Assembly: GCA_013203545.1 (NCBI GenBank)
Contig: JABMQA010001333.1
Coordinates: 1-15,831 of the forward strand
Reading direction: 5' to 3'
DNA length: 15,831 bases
Source of the DNA: Bacteroidota bacterium
GTDB taxonomy: Bacteria > Bacteroidota > Bacteroidia > Bacteroidales > 4484-276
Under the pieces are notes generated by a model. The model saw nothing but the letters and a program-made list of their open reading frames with translations, was not told where the DNA came from and made no database searches. Both the position numbers and the translations under genes were made by a program. Of this stretch, positions 1 to 7,378 are shown one piece after another. Every line of letters starts with the position of its first letter. The stretch's first letter is position 1.

Positions 1-1
1 C

Positions 2-1384
2 ATTATGGTACTTGGCCCTGCCGAAACCCTTGGAAACAATAAAGAAGGGTTTGAAGAGATTGATGGCAAATTGAAAATTTTCAAACACACTGCAAAAACG
101 GAGTCAGTTGAACTTCATGATTTCCCAAGTGCCTTTAATCGAAGTAAACCAAGTGTACTGAAAAATAAGATAATCCCAAAAACAGTTGAAAATATTCAGA
201 CTATTGCCGAGCAGATTATGCTTCAACGGTTTTCCCCTGCCAGTGTGTTAGTAAACGACAAAGGCGACATCCTTTTTATTACCGGGCGTACAGGCAAATA
301 TCTTGAGCCGGCTGCCGGTAAAACAAACATAAACATATATGCCATGGCACGCGAAGGATTGCGTGAGGCATTGCCCGGCGCTTTCCACAAAGCAATGCAA
401 AACTTTGAGCCGGTAATCCTTCGCAAAATTAATGTGGGAATCAATGGAGGTAGCCAATTTGTGGATGTTACTGTGCAGCGCATAGAACACCCCGATTCGC
501 TAAGAGATTTGATAATAGTAGTATTTACGGATGTTAGTGACATTTTACAGCAGGATGAGATTAGCACAAAAACAGGAAAGCGAACTCCAGGCATACGGCA
601 AAAGGAGTTGGAAGATGAATTGGCACGAAGTTACGAAGATATACAAGGACTTCGCGAAGAGATGCAAACATCGCAGGAAGAACTGAAATCGACTAACGAA
701 GAGTTGCAATCAACAAACGAAGAACTGCAATCGACAAACGAGGAACTGACCACTTCAAAGGAAGAGATGCAGAGCCTGAACGAAGAGCTTCAAACGGTGA
801 ATGTGGAACTGCAAAGCAAGGTTAGCGATTTTGCACAGGCAAGTAACGACATGAAAAATCTGCTTAACAGCACAGAAATTGCTACCCTTTTCCTCGACAA
901 GGAGTTGAACATACGAAGGTTCACCGATTCGCTAACCAATATATTTAAACTGCGACCTGTTGATATCGGGAGGCCGTTTACCGACCAGGTTTCCGATTTG
1001 CAGTACCCCGAAATTGGAATCCATTGCAGGCAGGTCCTCAAAAACCTAACAACAAAGGAAGCAGCAATAATGACAAACGATGGCAGATGGTTTAATGTGC
1101 GGATTATTGCGTATCGCACACTGGACGACCATATTGATGGGCTGGTTATTACATTTATAAATATAACTGAGATTAAGAAGTTGGAAGAAGAGAAAGAAAA
1201 ACAAACCACCAAGATATTGATCACCAATAAAGAACTTGCTTTTCAAAATGAAGAGAAAGAAAAACGAGCCGCTGAGTTATTGATCGCCAATAAGGAACTT
1301 GTTTTTCAAAACAAAGAAATGAAAAGACTGGAAGCAGAATTAAATGAAGCCTATAATTTACTTCGGGAAAATAATATAAAATAA
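2..1384 (+). CDS. CheR-PAS (probably CheB-CheR-PAS) signalling protein, 5'-truncated by the window
   Basis: The reading frame is open to the window edge, so the true start lies upstream; the first ATG at 5 is internal. Residues are numbered from that ATG. Residues 1-30 (VLGPAETLG, then FEEIDGKLKIFK) match the last strand region of a CheR-type SAM-dependent methyltransferase. Residues about 65-180 form a PAS-like domain of the kind that follows CheR in CheB-CheR-PAS fusions. Residues about 195-285 form a long coiled coil with heptads of the type EELQSTN, and 286-390 a second PAS domain (LFLDKELNIRRFTDS...). The tail, 391-459, is a second coiled coil with a 21-residue repeat. No kinase or GGDEF output domain is present. 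In the family, the methyltransferase modifies receptor glutamates while PAS domains sense small ligands. The gene lies 12 nt upstream of a hybrid kinase, so the two are probably co-transcribed and co-operate; that partnership is inferred. A CheB part upstream is also inferred from family architecture. Confidence 0.85.
   Translation: MMVLGPAETLGNNKEGFEEIDGKLKIFKHTAKTESVELHDFPSAFNRSKPSVLKNKIIPKTVENIQTIAEQIMLQRFSPASVLVNDKGDILFITGRTGKYLEPAAGKTNINIYAMAREGLREALPGAFHKAMQNFEPVILRKINVGINGGSQFVDVTVQRIEHPDSLRDLIIVVFTDVSDILQQDEISTKTGKRTPGIRQKELEDELARSYEDIQGLREEMQTSQEELKSTNEELQSTNEELQSTNEELTTSKEEMQSLNEELQTVNVELQSKVSDFAQASNDMKNLLNSTEIATLFLDKELNIRRFTDSLTNIFKLRPVDIGRPFTDQVSDLQYPEIGIHCRQVLKNLTTKEAAIMTNDGRWFNVRIIAYRTLDDHIDGLVITFINITEIKKLEEEKEKQTTKILITNKELAFQNEEKEKRAAELLIANKELVFQNKEMKRLEAELNEAYNLLRENNIK
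656..823 (+). repeat. Tandem 21-bp repeat encoding eight heptads
   Basis: Eight consecutive 21-bp units, in frame, encode heptads beginning E-E-L or E-E-M (EEMQTSQ, EELKSTN, EELQSTN twice, EELTTSK, EEMQSLN, EELQTVN, then VELQSKV). The second to fourth units are the most alike at DNA level. This is a coiled-coil signalling helix joining the two PAS domains. Such STNEELQ heptads are common in CheR-PAS proteins, so the repeat is family-typical, although the unit number can vary by slippage. Confidence 0.85.
1217..1342 (+). repeat. 63-bp direct repeat encoding a 21-residue coiled-coil unit, two copies
   Basis: Two adjacent 63-bp units (1217-1279 and 1280-1342) encode L-I-x-N-K-E-L-x-F-Q-N-x-E repeats at the C terminus of the CheR-PAS protein. 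Twenty-one residues equal three heptads, so gain or loss of a unit keeps the coiled-coil phase. The same kind of repeat is known at the ends or linkers of many PAS signalling proteins. Confidence 0.8.
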
Positions 1385-1396
1385 AATAAATAGTCA

Positions 1397-3988
1397 ATGA
1401 AAAAAGACGACCAATCAGAATCCGAAATCTTGCGCCAGAAGGCAGAAGAACAGTTAAAAAAGAAACTGAAGAAAACAGCTTCACCACTTTCTGAAATCGA
1501 AATGCTGAAAATCATACATGAGTTGGAGGTACACCAGATCGAACTGGAACTTCAGAACGAAGAACTCGTGAAGGCAAGATCCGCTGCGCTGGAGGCAACC
1601 GAAAAATACATTGATTTATACGATTTTGCACCATCGGGATATTTCACCCTTTCAAAAGAAGGTGAAATTATTGAACTTAACCTTACCGGCGCAAAAATGC
1701 TTGGCAAAGAGCGTTCGCTACTGAAAGGCAGTAGGTTAGGATTTTTTATTTCAAGCGGTACAAAAACCACTTTCAATCAATTTCTCGAAAATGTATTCAG
1801 CAGTAAAATCAGTGAATCATGCGAGCTGAGCCTGTCAACCAATGGCGATGTAGCCGTGCATATTTTCCTTACAGGTATTATTGCCGAAAATGTAGAGGAA
1901 TGCCTGGTAACTATGTTTGACATAACCCTTCAGAAAAAGGCGCTGGAATCAGCCGAAAAATCGAACCACCTGAGACACCTGATCCTTGAAGCCGTCGGTG
2001 AAGGCATACTTGGTGTTGACCTTCAGGGTAATCACACATTTGTAAATCCAATGGCCGTTAAAATTCTTGGTTGGAGCGTTGATGAATTGCTTGGCAAAAA
2101 TTCCCATACCATTTTTCATCATCACCATCCTGACGGATCATTATACCCTTCGGGAGATTGTACAATCTTAAAAACCCTCCTGAGTGCGGAACCAGCCTCG
2201 GGTGAGGGGTATTTCTGGAGAAAAGACGGCTCGGGTTTACCTGTTGAATATAGTAGTCTGCCCATATTGGATGATAACTGGATTACAGGTGCAGTTGTAA
2301 CATTTCGCGATATTTCTATTCGTAAGCAGTCCGAAAAGGTACTTCATGAAAGCCAGGAACGCTTCGATCTGGCCATGAAAGCAACGAAAGATGGTTTATG
2401 GGACTGGAACCTGCTGAACAACAAGGTTTACTATTCTCCCGGATGGAAAAGTATGCTGGGCTACCAGGTTGATGACCTGGCGGATGACCTTTCGGTATGG
2501 GAAACCCTTACTGAAAAAGAAGATCTTGAAAATACCTGGACGGTGTTAAATGAAATCATCAAAGGTGACCGTGATCGCTTTGAAATGGAATTCAAAATGA
2601 AACATAAGGAGGGGCATTGGGTGGAGATTCTTTCCCGGGCACAGGCTGTTTTTAATGAGACAGGGAAAGTCATCAGGGTGGTTGGTACCCATATTGACCT
2701 CACCGAACGCAGGCAAGCAGAAAAAGAATTAATCATAGCCAAGGAACGGGCCGAAGAGAGCGACCGCCTGAAATCAGCTTTCCTGGCCAATATGAGCCAC
2801 GAAATCCGAACACCCATGAATGGCATCCTTGGTTTTGCCGATTTGTTGAAAGAGCCTGACCTTACCGGGGCCCAGCAGCAAAAGTATATCTCCATTATAG
2901 GGAAAAGCGGAGAGCGTATGCTCAATATCATCAACGATATTATTGATATTTCCAAAATAGAATCGGGGCAAATGGAAATTTCCATTAAGGAAACCAATAT
3001 AAACGAGCAAATCGAATACGTCCTTACCTTCCTGAAACCTGAAGCAGATAAAAAAGGATTAAATTTATATATTAAAGAGAGCTTGCCTTCAGAATGGGCC
3101 ATCGTAAAAACGGACCGTGAAAAACTTTATGCGGTCCTCACCAACCTGATTAAAAATGCCATCAAATATACCAGGGAAGGATCGATAGAATTGGGGTGTA
3201 GCATTTTGGTAAAGACGCACGGCCGTGCGTCTCAACAAAATACCGGCCATGTGTCTGTCGAAAAGGGTAGTGAGCCTGTCGAACTACAATTTTATGTAAA
3301 AGACACAGGCATTGGCATTCCCAAAAAAAGGCAGGAAGCCATTTTTAGCCGTTTTGTACAGGCTGACGTTGAAGATAAAAGCGCCATGCAGGGCGCAGGC
3401 CTTGGTTTGTCCATTTCCAGATCCTTTGTGGAAATGCTTGGCGGTAAAATCTGGGTAGATAGTGATGAAGGGAACTTGCCTGCCGGCCAGCTTCGCAGCG
3501 GGGCGGGCAAGGCAGGGGGGTCAATATTTTATTTTACCCTTCCGGTTGCCTCTGGTTGGGATGAACAGGTTGTGAATGATGATCTTCAACCGGGAATTGA
3601 AAAAGACTATAAAATTGAGGATCTAAGCATATTGATTGTTGAGGACGACGAACCATCTCAAATGTTTCTTATAGAAGTATTGGAAGTGATTGGTAAAGAA
3701 ATATTGTTGGCAAAAACCGGAGTGGAAGCCATTGATATCTGCCGGAATAATCCCGGTATTGATTTGGTATTGATGGATATTAAATTACCAGATATGAATG
3801 GATACGATGCCACCAGGCAAATCCGCGAATTCAACCGGGATGTTATCATTATTGCTCAAACAGCGTATGGGCTTGCAGGTGACAGGAAAATGGCCATAGA
3901 GGCGGGGTGCAATGCTTATATTTCGAAGCCTATTAAAAAGAATGAATTGCTGGTGTTGATTGATAAGAATTTTAAAAATGAGAAGTGA
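1397..3988 (+). CDS. PAS-PAS-PAS hybrid sensor histidine kinase with C-terminal receiver
   Basis: 863 residues, apparently cytosolic: no signal peptide or membrane helix is visible. An N-terminal coiled coil (1-70, containing HELEVHQIELELQNEEL) is of the type often found in kinases next to CheB-CheR-PAS genes. PAS domains lie at about 71-180, 190-308 (with the HHHHPDGSLYPSGDC motif of a known PAS subtype) and 318-440 (PAC end GTHIDLTERR). HisKA has phospho-acceptor H468 (SHEIRTPMNG). HATPase_c shows the N box (N583/N587), DTGIGIP at 636-642 and GAGLGLS at 666-672. The receiver (742-860) has the acidic pocket D750/D751, phospho-acceptor D794, T822 and K844, so it looks active. The ATPase domain is unusual in carrying two extra in-frame segments, about residues 606-629 and 693-708, made from palindromic DNA. 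No DNA-binding output domain is present; phosphotransfer to a separate HPt or regulator is inferred. The start is the first ATG after gene 1 and lacks a Shine-Dalgarno sequence. Confidence 0.93.
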   Translation: MKKDDQSESEILRQKAEEQLKKKLKKTASPLSEIEMLKIIHELEVHQIELELQNEELVKARSAALEATEKYIDLYDFAPSGYFTLSKEGEIIELNLTGAKMLGKERSLLKGSRLGFFISSGTKTTFNQFLENVFSSKISESCELSLSTNGDVAVHIFLTGIIAENVEECLVTMFDITLQKKALESAEKSNHLRHLILEAVGEGILGVDLQGNHTFVNPMAVKILGWSVDELLGKNSHTIFHHHHPDGSLYPSGDCTILKTLLSAEPASGEGYFWRKDGSGLPVEYSSLPILDDNWITGAVVTFRDISIRKQSEKVLHESQERFDLAMKATKDGLWDWNLLNNKVYYSPGWKSMLGYQVDDLADDLSVWETLTEKEDLENTWTVLNEIIKGDRDRFEMEFKMKHKEGHWVEILSRAQAVFNETGKVIRVVGTHIDLTERRQAEKELIIAKERAEESDRLKSAFLANMSHEIRTPMNGILGFADLLKEPDLTGAQQQKYISIIGKSGERMLNIINDIIDISKIESGQMEISIKETNINEQIEYVLTFLKPEADKKGLNLYIKESLPSEWAIVKTDREKLYAVLTNLIKNAIKYTREGSIELGCSILVKTHGRASQQNTGHVSVEKGSEPVELQFYVKDTGIGIPKKRQEAIFSRFVQADVEDKSAMQGAGLGLSISRSFVEMLGGKIWVDSDEGNLPAGQLRSGAGKAGGSIFYFTLPVASGWDEQVVNDDLQPGIEKDYKIEDLSILIVEDDEPSQMFLIEVLEVIGKEILLAKTGVEAIDICRNNPGIDLVLMDIKLPDMNGYDATRQIREFNRDVIIIAQTAYGLAGDRKMAIEAGCNAYISKPIKKNELLVLIDKNFKNEK
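3213..3232 (+). repeat. Perfect 20-bp palindrome inside the hybrid-kinase ATPase domain
   Basis: The sequence agacgcacggccgtgcgtct equals its own reverse complement over all 20 bases. It is translated in frame as K606-THGRAS-612, between the strand ending GCSI and the strand LQFYVKDTG. From memory, GAGACGC...GCGTCTC palindromes recur widely in Bacteroidota and cyanobacterial genomes. A relative lies at 10193-10214, in the same loop and the same frame of the paralogous kinase. Confidence 0.9.
3267..3287 (+). repeat. Second palindromic repeat-like segment in the same loop (GAGCCTGTCGA core)
   Basis: Arms gtagt (3267-3271) and actac (3283-3287) flank the 11-nt core gagcctgtcga. It encodes G-S-E-P-V-E-L, directly ahead of the LQFYVKDTG strand. 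The gagcctgtcgaa core resembles a short interspersed repeat that I recall from Bacteroidota genomes; that memory is the only basis for calling it a repeat family. The related segment cggccatgtgtctgtcgaa just upstream may be a decayed part of the same insertion. Confidence 0.5.
3475..3511 (+). repeat. Hairpin-forming insertion in the C-terminal ATPase loop
   Basis: Arms cttgcctgcc (3475-3484) and ggcgggcaag (3502-3511) pair over 10 positions with one G-T wobble around a 17-nt G+C-rich loop. Translated, this is N693-K705 within the loop between IWVDSDEG and GSIFYFTLP, where ordinary HATPase_c domains have only a few residues (compare WVESIEGKGSTFFF in the kinase at 5087-7315). The local G+C content is well above that of the surrounding gene, which fits an inserted repeat. 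Confidence 0.7.
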
Positions 3989-4060
3989 CGGGATGAAAAA
4001 TAGTGGAACATGAAAAAAGAACACAGGAAATTAATAAAAACATGGATCCACAAACAAACG

Positions 4061-4190
4061 ACTGTGCCTTTAGGCACAAAATGTTTATAGGAAACAGCAA
4101 ATCGAAACGGACAACTGTGCCTTTAGGTACAGTATGTTCATAGAAAACAATGAATAAAATCAAACAATCGTGCCTATAGGTACAGAACCT
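4061..4190 (+). repeat. Three REP-like hairpins at an exact 53-bp period
   Basis: Hairpins begin at 4064 (gtgcc-ttta-ggcac, perfect), 4117 (core of actgtgcc-ttta-ggtacagt, one G-T wobble, 4114-4133) and 4170 (gtgcc-tata-ggtac). Starts are 53 bp apart both times. The first two are followed by a conserved tail, a(c/a)a(g)tatgtt(t/c)atag-aaac. The array sits immediately upstream of the relic RAYT transposase. REP hairpins next to a RAYT (Y1 transposase) gene are a known arrangement, so this is read as a REP-RAYT locus. The third copy is the most diverged. Confidence 0.85.
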
Positions 4191-4206
4191 TTTAAACATC
4201 GCAATT

Positions 4207-4454
4207 ATGGCAAATACATTCACCCAAATTTACATTCAAACGGTTTTTACCGTTCAAAATGGTATATCATTAATTAAGCCGGATTTGGAGGGTTTTCTTA
4301 TTCAATTTCTCAGATAGACACAGTTGTAAAATACATAAACAATCAGGCGAAGCATCATAAAACAAAATCATTCATCGAAGAATATTTAGAGTTTTTGGAA
4401 AAATTTCAGGTCCCTTACGATGAACGGTACATTTTTAAACCGGTTAAATATTAG
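4207..4454 (+). pseudogene. Remnant of a RAYT / IS200-like (Y1) transposase, internally deleted and frameshifted
   Basis: The ATG at 4207 opens MANTFTQIYIQTVFTVQNG, the typical N terminus of Bacteroidota REP-associated tyrosine transposases. This frame stops at 4315-4317. From about 4290, in another frame, the sequence encodes GGFSYSISQIDTVVKYINNQ, then AKHHKTKSFIEEYLEFLEKF and QVPYDERYIF, ending at TAG 4452-4454; this is the usual C terminus. Intact family members are about 150 residues long; here roughly 70 middle residues, including the HUH metal-binding motif and its neighbours, are missing. The YI..NQ..HH helix that normally carries the catalytic tyrosine survives. The protein cannot be functional, so any movement of the neighbouring REP hairpins would need an enzyme encoded elsewhere. 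Confidence 0.87.
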
Positions 4455-4491
4455 GATTTTAGATAAATTAAGGTTTTCATTTGATGAATGA

Positions 4492-4608
4492 TGAGCCCGA
4501 TATAAAAACATAAAAAAATAAATATCTCGCAAAGGCTTGAATATAAATAAAATAATTCTTTGCGTTTTGGCGGCTTTGCGCGAAATTGAGGTTTTTAGAC
4601 CGGGCTCA
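4492..4608. mobile_element. MITE-like 117-bp element with 18-bp terminal inverted repeats
   Basis: The left end tgagcccgatataaaaac (4492-4509) matches the reverse complement of the right end gtttttagaccgggctca (4591-4608) at 16 of 18 positions. The 4-bp sequence atga directly flanks both ends (4488-4491 and 4609-4612), as a target-site duplication would. Inside is a second inverted pair, cgcaaag (4528-4534) and ctttgcg (4558-4564), so the whole element can fold into a long hairpin. It has no coding capacity. The family is not recognised. The interior CGCAAAGGC / GGCGGCTTTGCGCG text resembles a common genomic repeat. The terminal repeats are directly visible; mobility is inferred. Confidence 0.55.
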
Positions 4609-4612
4609 ATGA

Positions 4613-4947
4613 TAATTACCAAACAAGTAGAATAATGACATGTTGGAACCGTCTCAAAAGGTGGTAAAAAGAGGTGAAATTATGTTTTTTACTTTGAGAA
4701 ACTTTGTGTGTTCTTTGTGCACCTCTGTGTAACAGCTTTTTAAAAAAAGGCCGGTTTATACCATTACAGTTCCAAAGATACTTTCAGGGCATGCCTGACT
4801 TGCCATGAGACAAGCGGGGAAACCCTTTGAAAGAAAACAAGATAGTAGAACAAAGTAATCCCGGAATATTTTGATATCGATACAAAACTATTATTTACCC
4901 TTTGAAAATGAAATTTGTCGTACACCCAAAAGTATTCAGGAAATCCA
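4613..4947. other. Gene-free stretch, nothing identified apart from weak repeats
   Basis: No open frame longer than a few dozen codons shows a recognisable protein. The segment 4690-4730 contains a degenerate run of CTTTGTG/CTCTGTG words, and the 7-bp pair agaggtg (4670-4676) / cacctct (4720-4726) could form a loose stem. It reads as decayed intergenic DNA. Some of it may be the upstream regulatory region of the operon starting at 5087. Confidence 0.5.
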
Positions 4948-4995
4948 ATTGGTAAAAAATATTACTATTTTTGCTATAAATTGGTAATAAACATT
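4948..4995 (+). repeat. Imperfect 16-bp direct repeat upstream of the sensor operon
   Basis: attggtaaaaaatatt (4948-4963) and attggtaataaacatt (4980-4995) match at 14 of 16 positions and start 32 bp apart, about three helical turns. A third partial word, attgg, follows at 5001. Position and spacing would suit a tandem binding site for a regulator of the operon at 5087, but A+T-rich DNA yields such repeats by chance. Confidence 0.3.
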
Positions 4996-5016
4996 CACTA
5001 ATTGGCGGATGAGCGG

Positions 5017-5024
5017 TATTTTTG
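5017..5024 (+). promoter_or_regulatory. Candidate Bacteroidota -7 element (TAnnTTTG)
   Basis: TATTTTTG matches the Bacteroidota sigma-A -7 consensus TAnnTTTG and lies 62 nt before the ATG at 5087. No good -33 TTTG stands at the usual 19-21 nt upstream; the nearest TTG is at 5002-5004. An identical TATTTTTG occurs at 4966-4973. Either could start the sensor operon, so this is only a candidate. Confidence 0.28.
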
Positions 5025-5086
5025 TAACCTGGTCTTATAATCTGCTAATCAATGAAAAGGTCAGGGTGTACCAAAATACTTAACGC

Positions 5087-7315
5087 ATGAAATCAGCTAT
5101 AAAAACACTGCCTTTTTTTGTTGTAATTCTGGCGATTATTACACCGCTAAATGCATTTCCGGGTAAAAACGACAAAACCACACAACATGTCAACCTTCAA
5201 TTGAAATGGAAACACCAGTTTCAGTTTGCCGGGTATTATGCTGCAATCGAAAAAGGTTTTTATGAAGAGGCCGGGATTCAGGTAAACTTAATCGAAGCAG
5301 TTGAAGGCCAGAATCCAAGTGATGCAGTATTTGCAGGAAAAGCAGAATTTGGGGTATGCACCTCCGATATCCTGTTGATGCCTTCGCAGGAAAAGGATGC
5401 AGTGGTTCTGGCAACAGTATTTCAGCACTCACCTCAGATCCTGCTGGCATCTCGACAATCGGGTATTAGCCATGTTCACGACCTGATTGGTAAAACAATT
5501 GCCATGGAGCCCAATGCGGCCGACATTATTGCTTTTATGAACGATGAAGGCGTTTCGCTGGACAGATGCATCATCGATCAGCATGCATTCAATGCGAATG
5601 GATTAATATCCGGTGAGATTGATGCAATATCTGCCTATTCAACGGATGAACCTTTTGTATTAAACGAAGCAAGCTTTGAATATGCCATTATCTCACCGTT
5701 GATGGGTGGCATCGATTTTTATGGCGATGTATTATTTTCCACCGAAGAATTTATACGGGCGAATCCCGAACTGGTAAACAGGTTTCTGGAAGCTTCGCTC
5801 AAAGGATGGCAGTATGCGATGGATCATCCCGAAGAGATCATCGAACTGATATATAACCGGTACAGCAAAAGGCACAGTATTGAGCATCTGAGATTTGAAG
5901 CTGAACGGATGAAAAACCTGGTCATGGCCGATGTGGTTGAAATCGGTTACACCAACCCTGGCAGGTGGGAATCAATCTCAAATACCTACAAAAATCTGAA
6001 CATGCTCGATGCATCATTCACGACGGATGGCCTGCTTTATTCCCATTATCTTAAACCAAAAATGAATATTCCCTGGAATCTGATTGTTATTTTCCTGGCG
6101 ATCATTGTTATTATCGGGTCCATAACCTATTTTTTTTATAATTCTTCCCGAAAGCTTAAAAAAGAAATCAGGAACCGTCACAAAATTGAAAAGGATTTAC
6201 TTGAAAGTGAGCAGCGATACCGCCTTTTGGTAGAAACAGCTATGGAGGGTATTATGGTTGCCCAGGATCCTTATTTAAAGTTTGTTAACCCGAAGATGCA
6301 GGAACTGACGGGATATAATGAAGCGGATTTATTGTTACTACCGTTTCTGGAATTTATACATCCGGAGGATATGGAACTGGTTAGAAGCAATCACATTAAT
6401 CGTATGATGGGTAAAGCGATTGCCCCAAGATATCATTTCAGGCTCTTACGTAAAGATAAGAGCATAAAATGGGTTGAAATGAGTGGTGTTAAGATTGAAT
6501 GGGAAGGTCAACCGGCCACACTTAACCTGGTGACCGACATCAGCGACCGTAGAATAGCGGATCAGGAAATCAAACATAAAAACGAAGAACTTCAAAAACT
6601 CAATGCCGAAAAAGATAAATTCTTCTCCATCATTGCCCATGACCTTAAAAGCCCCTTCAATTCCATCATTGGATTTAGCGAACTACTTGCCGAACAGGTC
6701 AGGGAAAAAGACTTTGAGGGCATCGAAAAATATGCCGGAATAATTCACCATTCTTCTGAACGGGCTATGGAATTGCTGATGAACCTGATGGAATGGTCGC
6801 GTTCACAAACAGGCAGGATGGTTTTCAATCCTGAGTATTTTGAAATGGTTAACCTTATCAATGAAACAGTACTATTATTTGCTGACACTGCCAGGCATAA
6901 ATCAATAAGCATCAGGAGTGAATTACCCCCCAATGTCCCTGTTTATGCAGATAGGCCTATGACCAATACCATAATTCGAAACCTGGTTTCCAATGCCATT
7001 AAATTCACAATGCCGGGTGGGGAGATCATTATTTCAGCAGAGGAAAAACAAAACGGACTAATAGTTTCGGTTCGTGATAACGGGATTGGAATTCCAAAAT
7101 CCTCACTTGACAAATTATTCCGCATCGACCAAAATTTCTCAACCCCAGGTACCCAAAACGAGCAGGGAACAGGCCTGGGTCTGGTCATTTGTAAAGAATT
7201 TATTGAAAAACATAGCGGAAAGATATGGGTGGAAAGTATAGAGGGTAAGGGAAGTACATTCTTTTTCTCAATACAGGTTAAGAATAATCAATTACCTTCG
7301 CCTACAGGAATATAA
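5087..7315 (+). CDS. Sensor histidine kinase with NMT1/THI5-like periplasmic binding domain
   Basis: 742 residues. A signal peptide or N-terminal anchor (about 1-23) leads into a periplasmic solute-binding domain (35-325) with the NMT1/THI5-like signature LKWKHQFQFAGYYAAIEKGFYEEAG. A membrane helix (331-351), one PAS domain (about 372-490, PAC end TDISDRR), and a short coiled coil (KHKNEELQKLNAEKDK) follow. HisKA has phospho-acceptor H518 (IIAHDLKSPFNS). HATPase_c shows the N box (N636), DNGIGIP at 664-670 and GTGLGLV at 694-700. It ends without a receiver. The family's free-standing relatives bind thiamine-pyrimidine precursors or other small ligands for ABC uptake; here the domain should act as the extracellular ligand sensor, ligand unknown. 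The transmitter (about 490-730) is very close to that of the kinase at 10944-14033 although the sensors differ. It is the first gene of a probable four-gene operon. The ATG at 5087 has no Shine-Dalgarno sequence but gives a sensible signal sequence. Confidence 0.92.
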   Translation: MKSAIKTLPFFVVILAIITPLNAFPGKNDKTTQHVNLQLKWKHQFQFAGYYAAIEKGFYEEAGIQVNLIEAVEGQNPSDAVFAGKAEFGVCTSDILLMPSQEKDAVVLATVFQHSPQILLASRQSGISHVHDLIGKTIAMEPNAADIIAFMNDEGVSLDRCIIDQHAFNANGLISGEIDAISAYSTDEPFVLNEASFEYAIISPLMGGIDFYGDVLFSTEEFIRANPELVNRFLEASLKGWQYAMDHPEEIIELIYNRYSKRHSIEHLRFEAERMKNLVMADVVEIGYTNPGRWESISNTYKNLNMLDASFTTDGLLYSHYLKPKMNIPWNLIVIFLAIIVIIGSITYFFYNSSRKLKKEIRNRHKIEKDLLESEQRYRLLVETAMEGIMVAQDPYLKFVNPKMQELTGYNEADLLLLPFLEFIHPEDMELVRSNHINRMMGKAIAPRYHFRLLRKDKSIKWVEMSGVKIEWEGQPATLNLVTDISDRRIADQEIKHKNEELQKLNAEKDKFFSIIAHDLKSPFNSIIGFSELLAEQVREKDFEGIEKYAGIIHHSSERAMELLMNLMEWSRSQTGRMVFNPEYFEMVNLINETVLLFADTARHKSISIRSELPPNVPVYADRPMTNTIIRNLVSNAIKFTMPGGEIIISAEEKQNGLIVSVRDNGIGIPKSSLDKLFRIDQNFSTPGTQNEQGTGLGLVICKEFIEKHSGKIWVESIEGKGSTFFFSIQVKNNQLPSPTGI

Positions 7316-7378
7316 CATATTATTACTTTTAAGATGGGATGGAAATACATTTGAAAAAAGCAGGAAAGGAATAATCAA

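Noticed and set aside
2464..2480. Palindrome ccaggt-tgatg-acctgg in the third PAS domain of the upstream hybrid kinase
   Set aside because: A 6-bp stem is expected by chance in this length of DNA, and the protein here aligns with normal PAS sequence without an insertion, unlike the ATPase loops.
2461..3102. 213-codon open frame on the minus strand
   Set aside because: It lies entirely opposite the PAS/HisKA part of a clear kinase gene, has no recognisable domain, and is typical of antisense frames in such genes. The other minus-strand frames opposite coding DNA were dismissed for the same reason.
3989..4060. Rho-independent terminator after the upstream hybrid kinase
   Set aside because: No stem followed by a T run is visible between 3989 and 4060; the REP hairpins further on lack a U tract, so none was annotated.
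4061..4190. Possible CRISPR array (three repeats, constant 53-bp spacing)
   Set aside because: The repeated parts are short hairpins with degenerate copies, the 'spacers' share a conserved tail with each other, and they adjoin a RAYT transposase relic rather than cas genes.
4239..4254. Stem-loop aacggt-tttt-accgtt as a terminator or regulatory hairpin
   Set aside because: It falls inside the conserved N-terminal coding part of the transposase relic (QTVFTVQ), so coding constraint explains it, and it has no following U tract.
4386..4622. Small minus-strand open frame across the MITE-like element
   Set aside because: It overlaps the transposase relic and the inverted-repeat element, has no start signal, and encodes low-complexity sequence without a domain.
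4644..4660. ggaaccgtctcaaaagg as a possible insertion-sequence end
   Set aside because: The text is reminiscent of some IS termini, but no matching second end or transposase fragment is present in the window.
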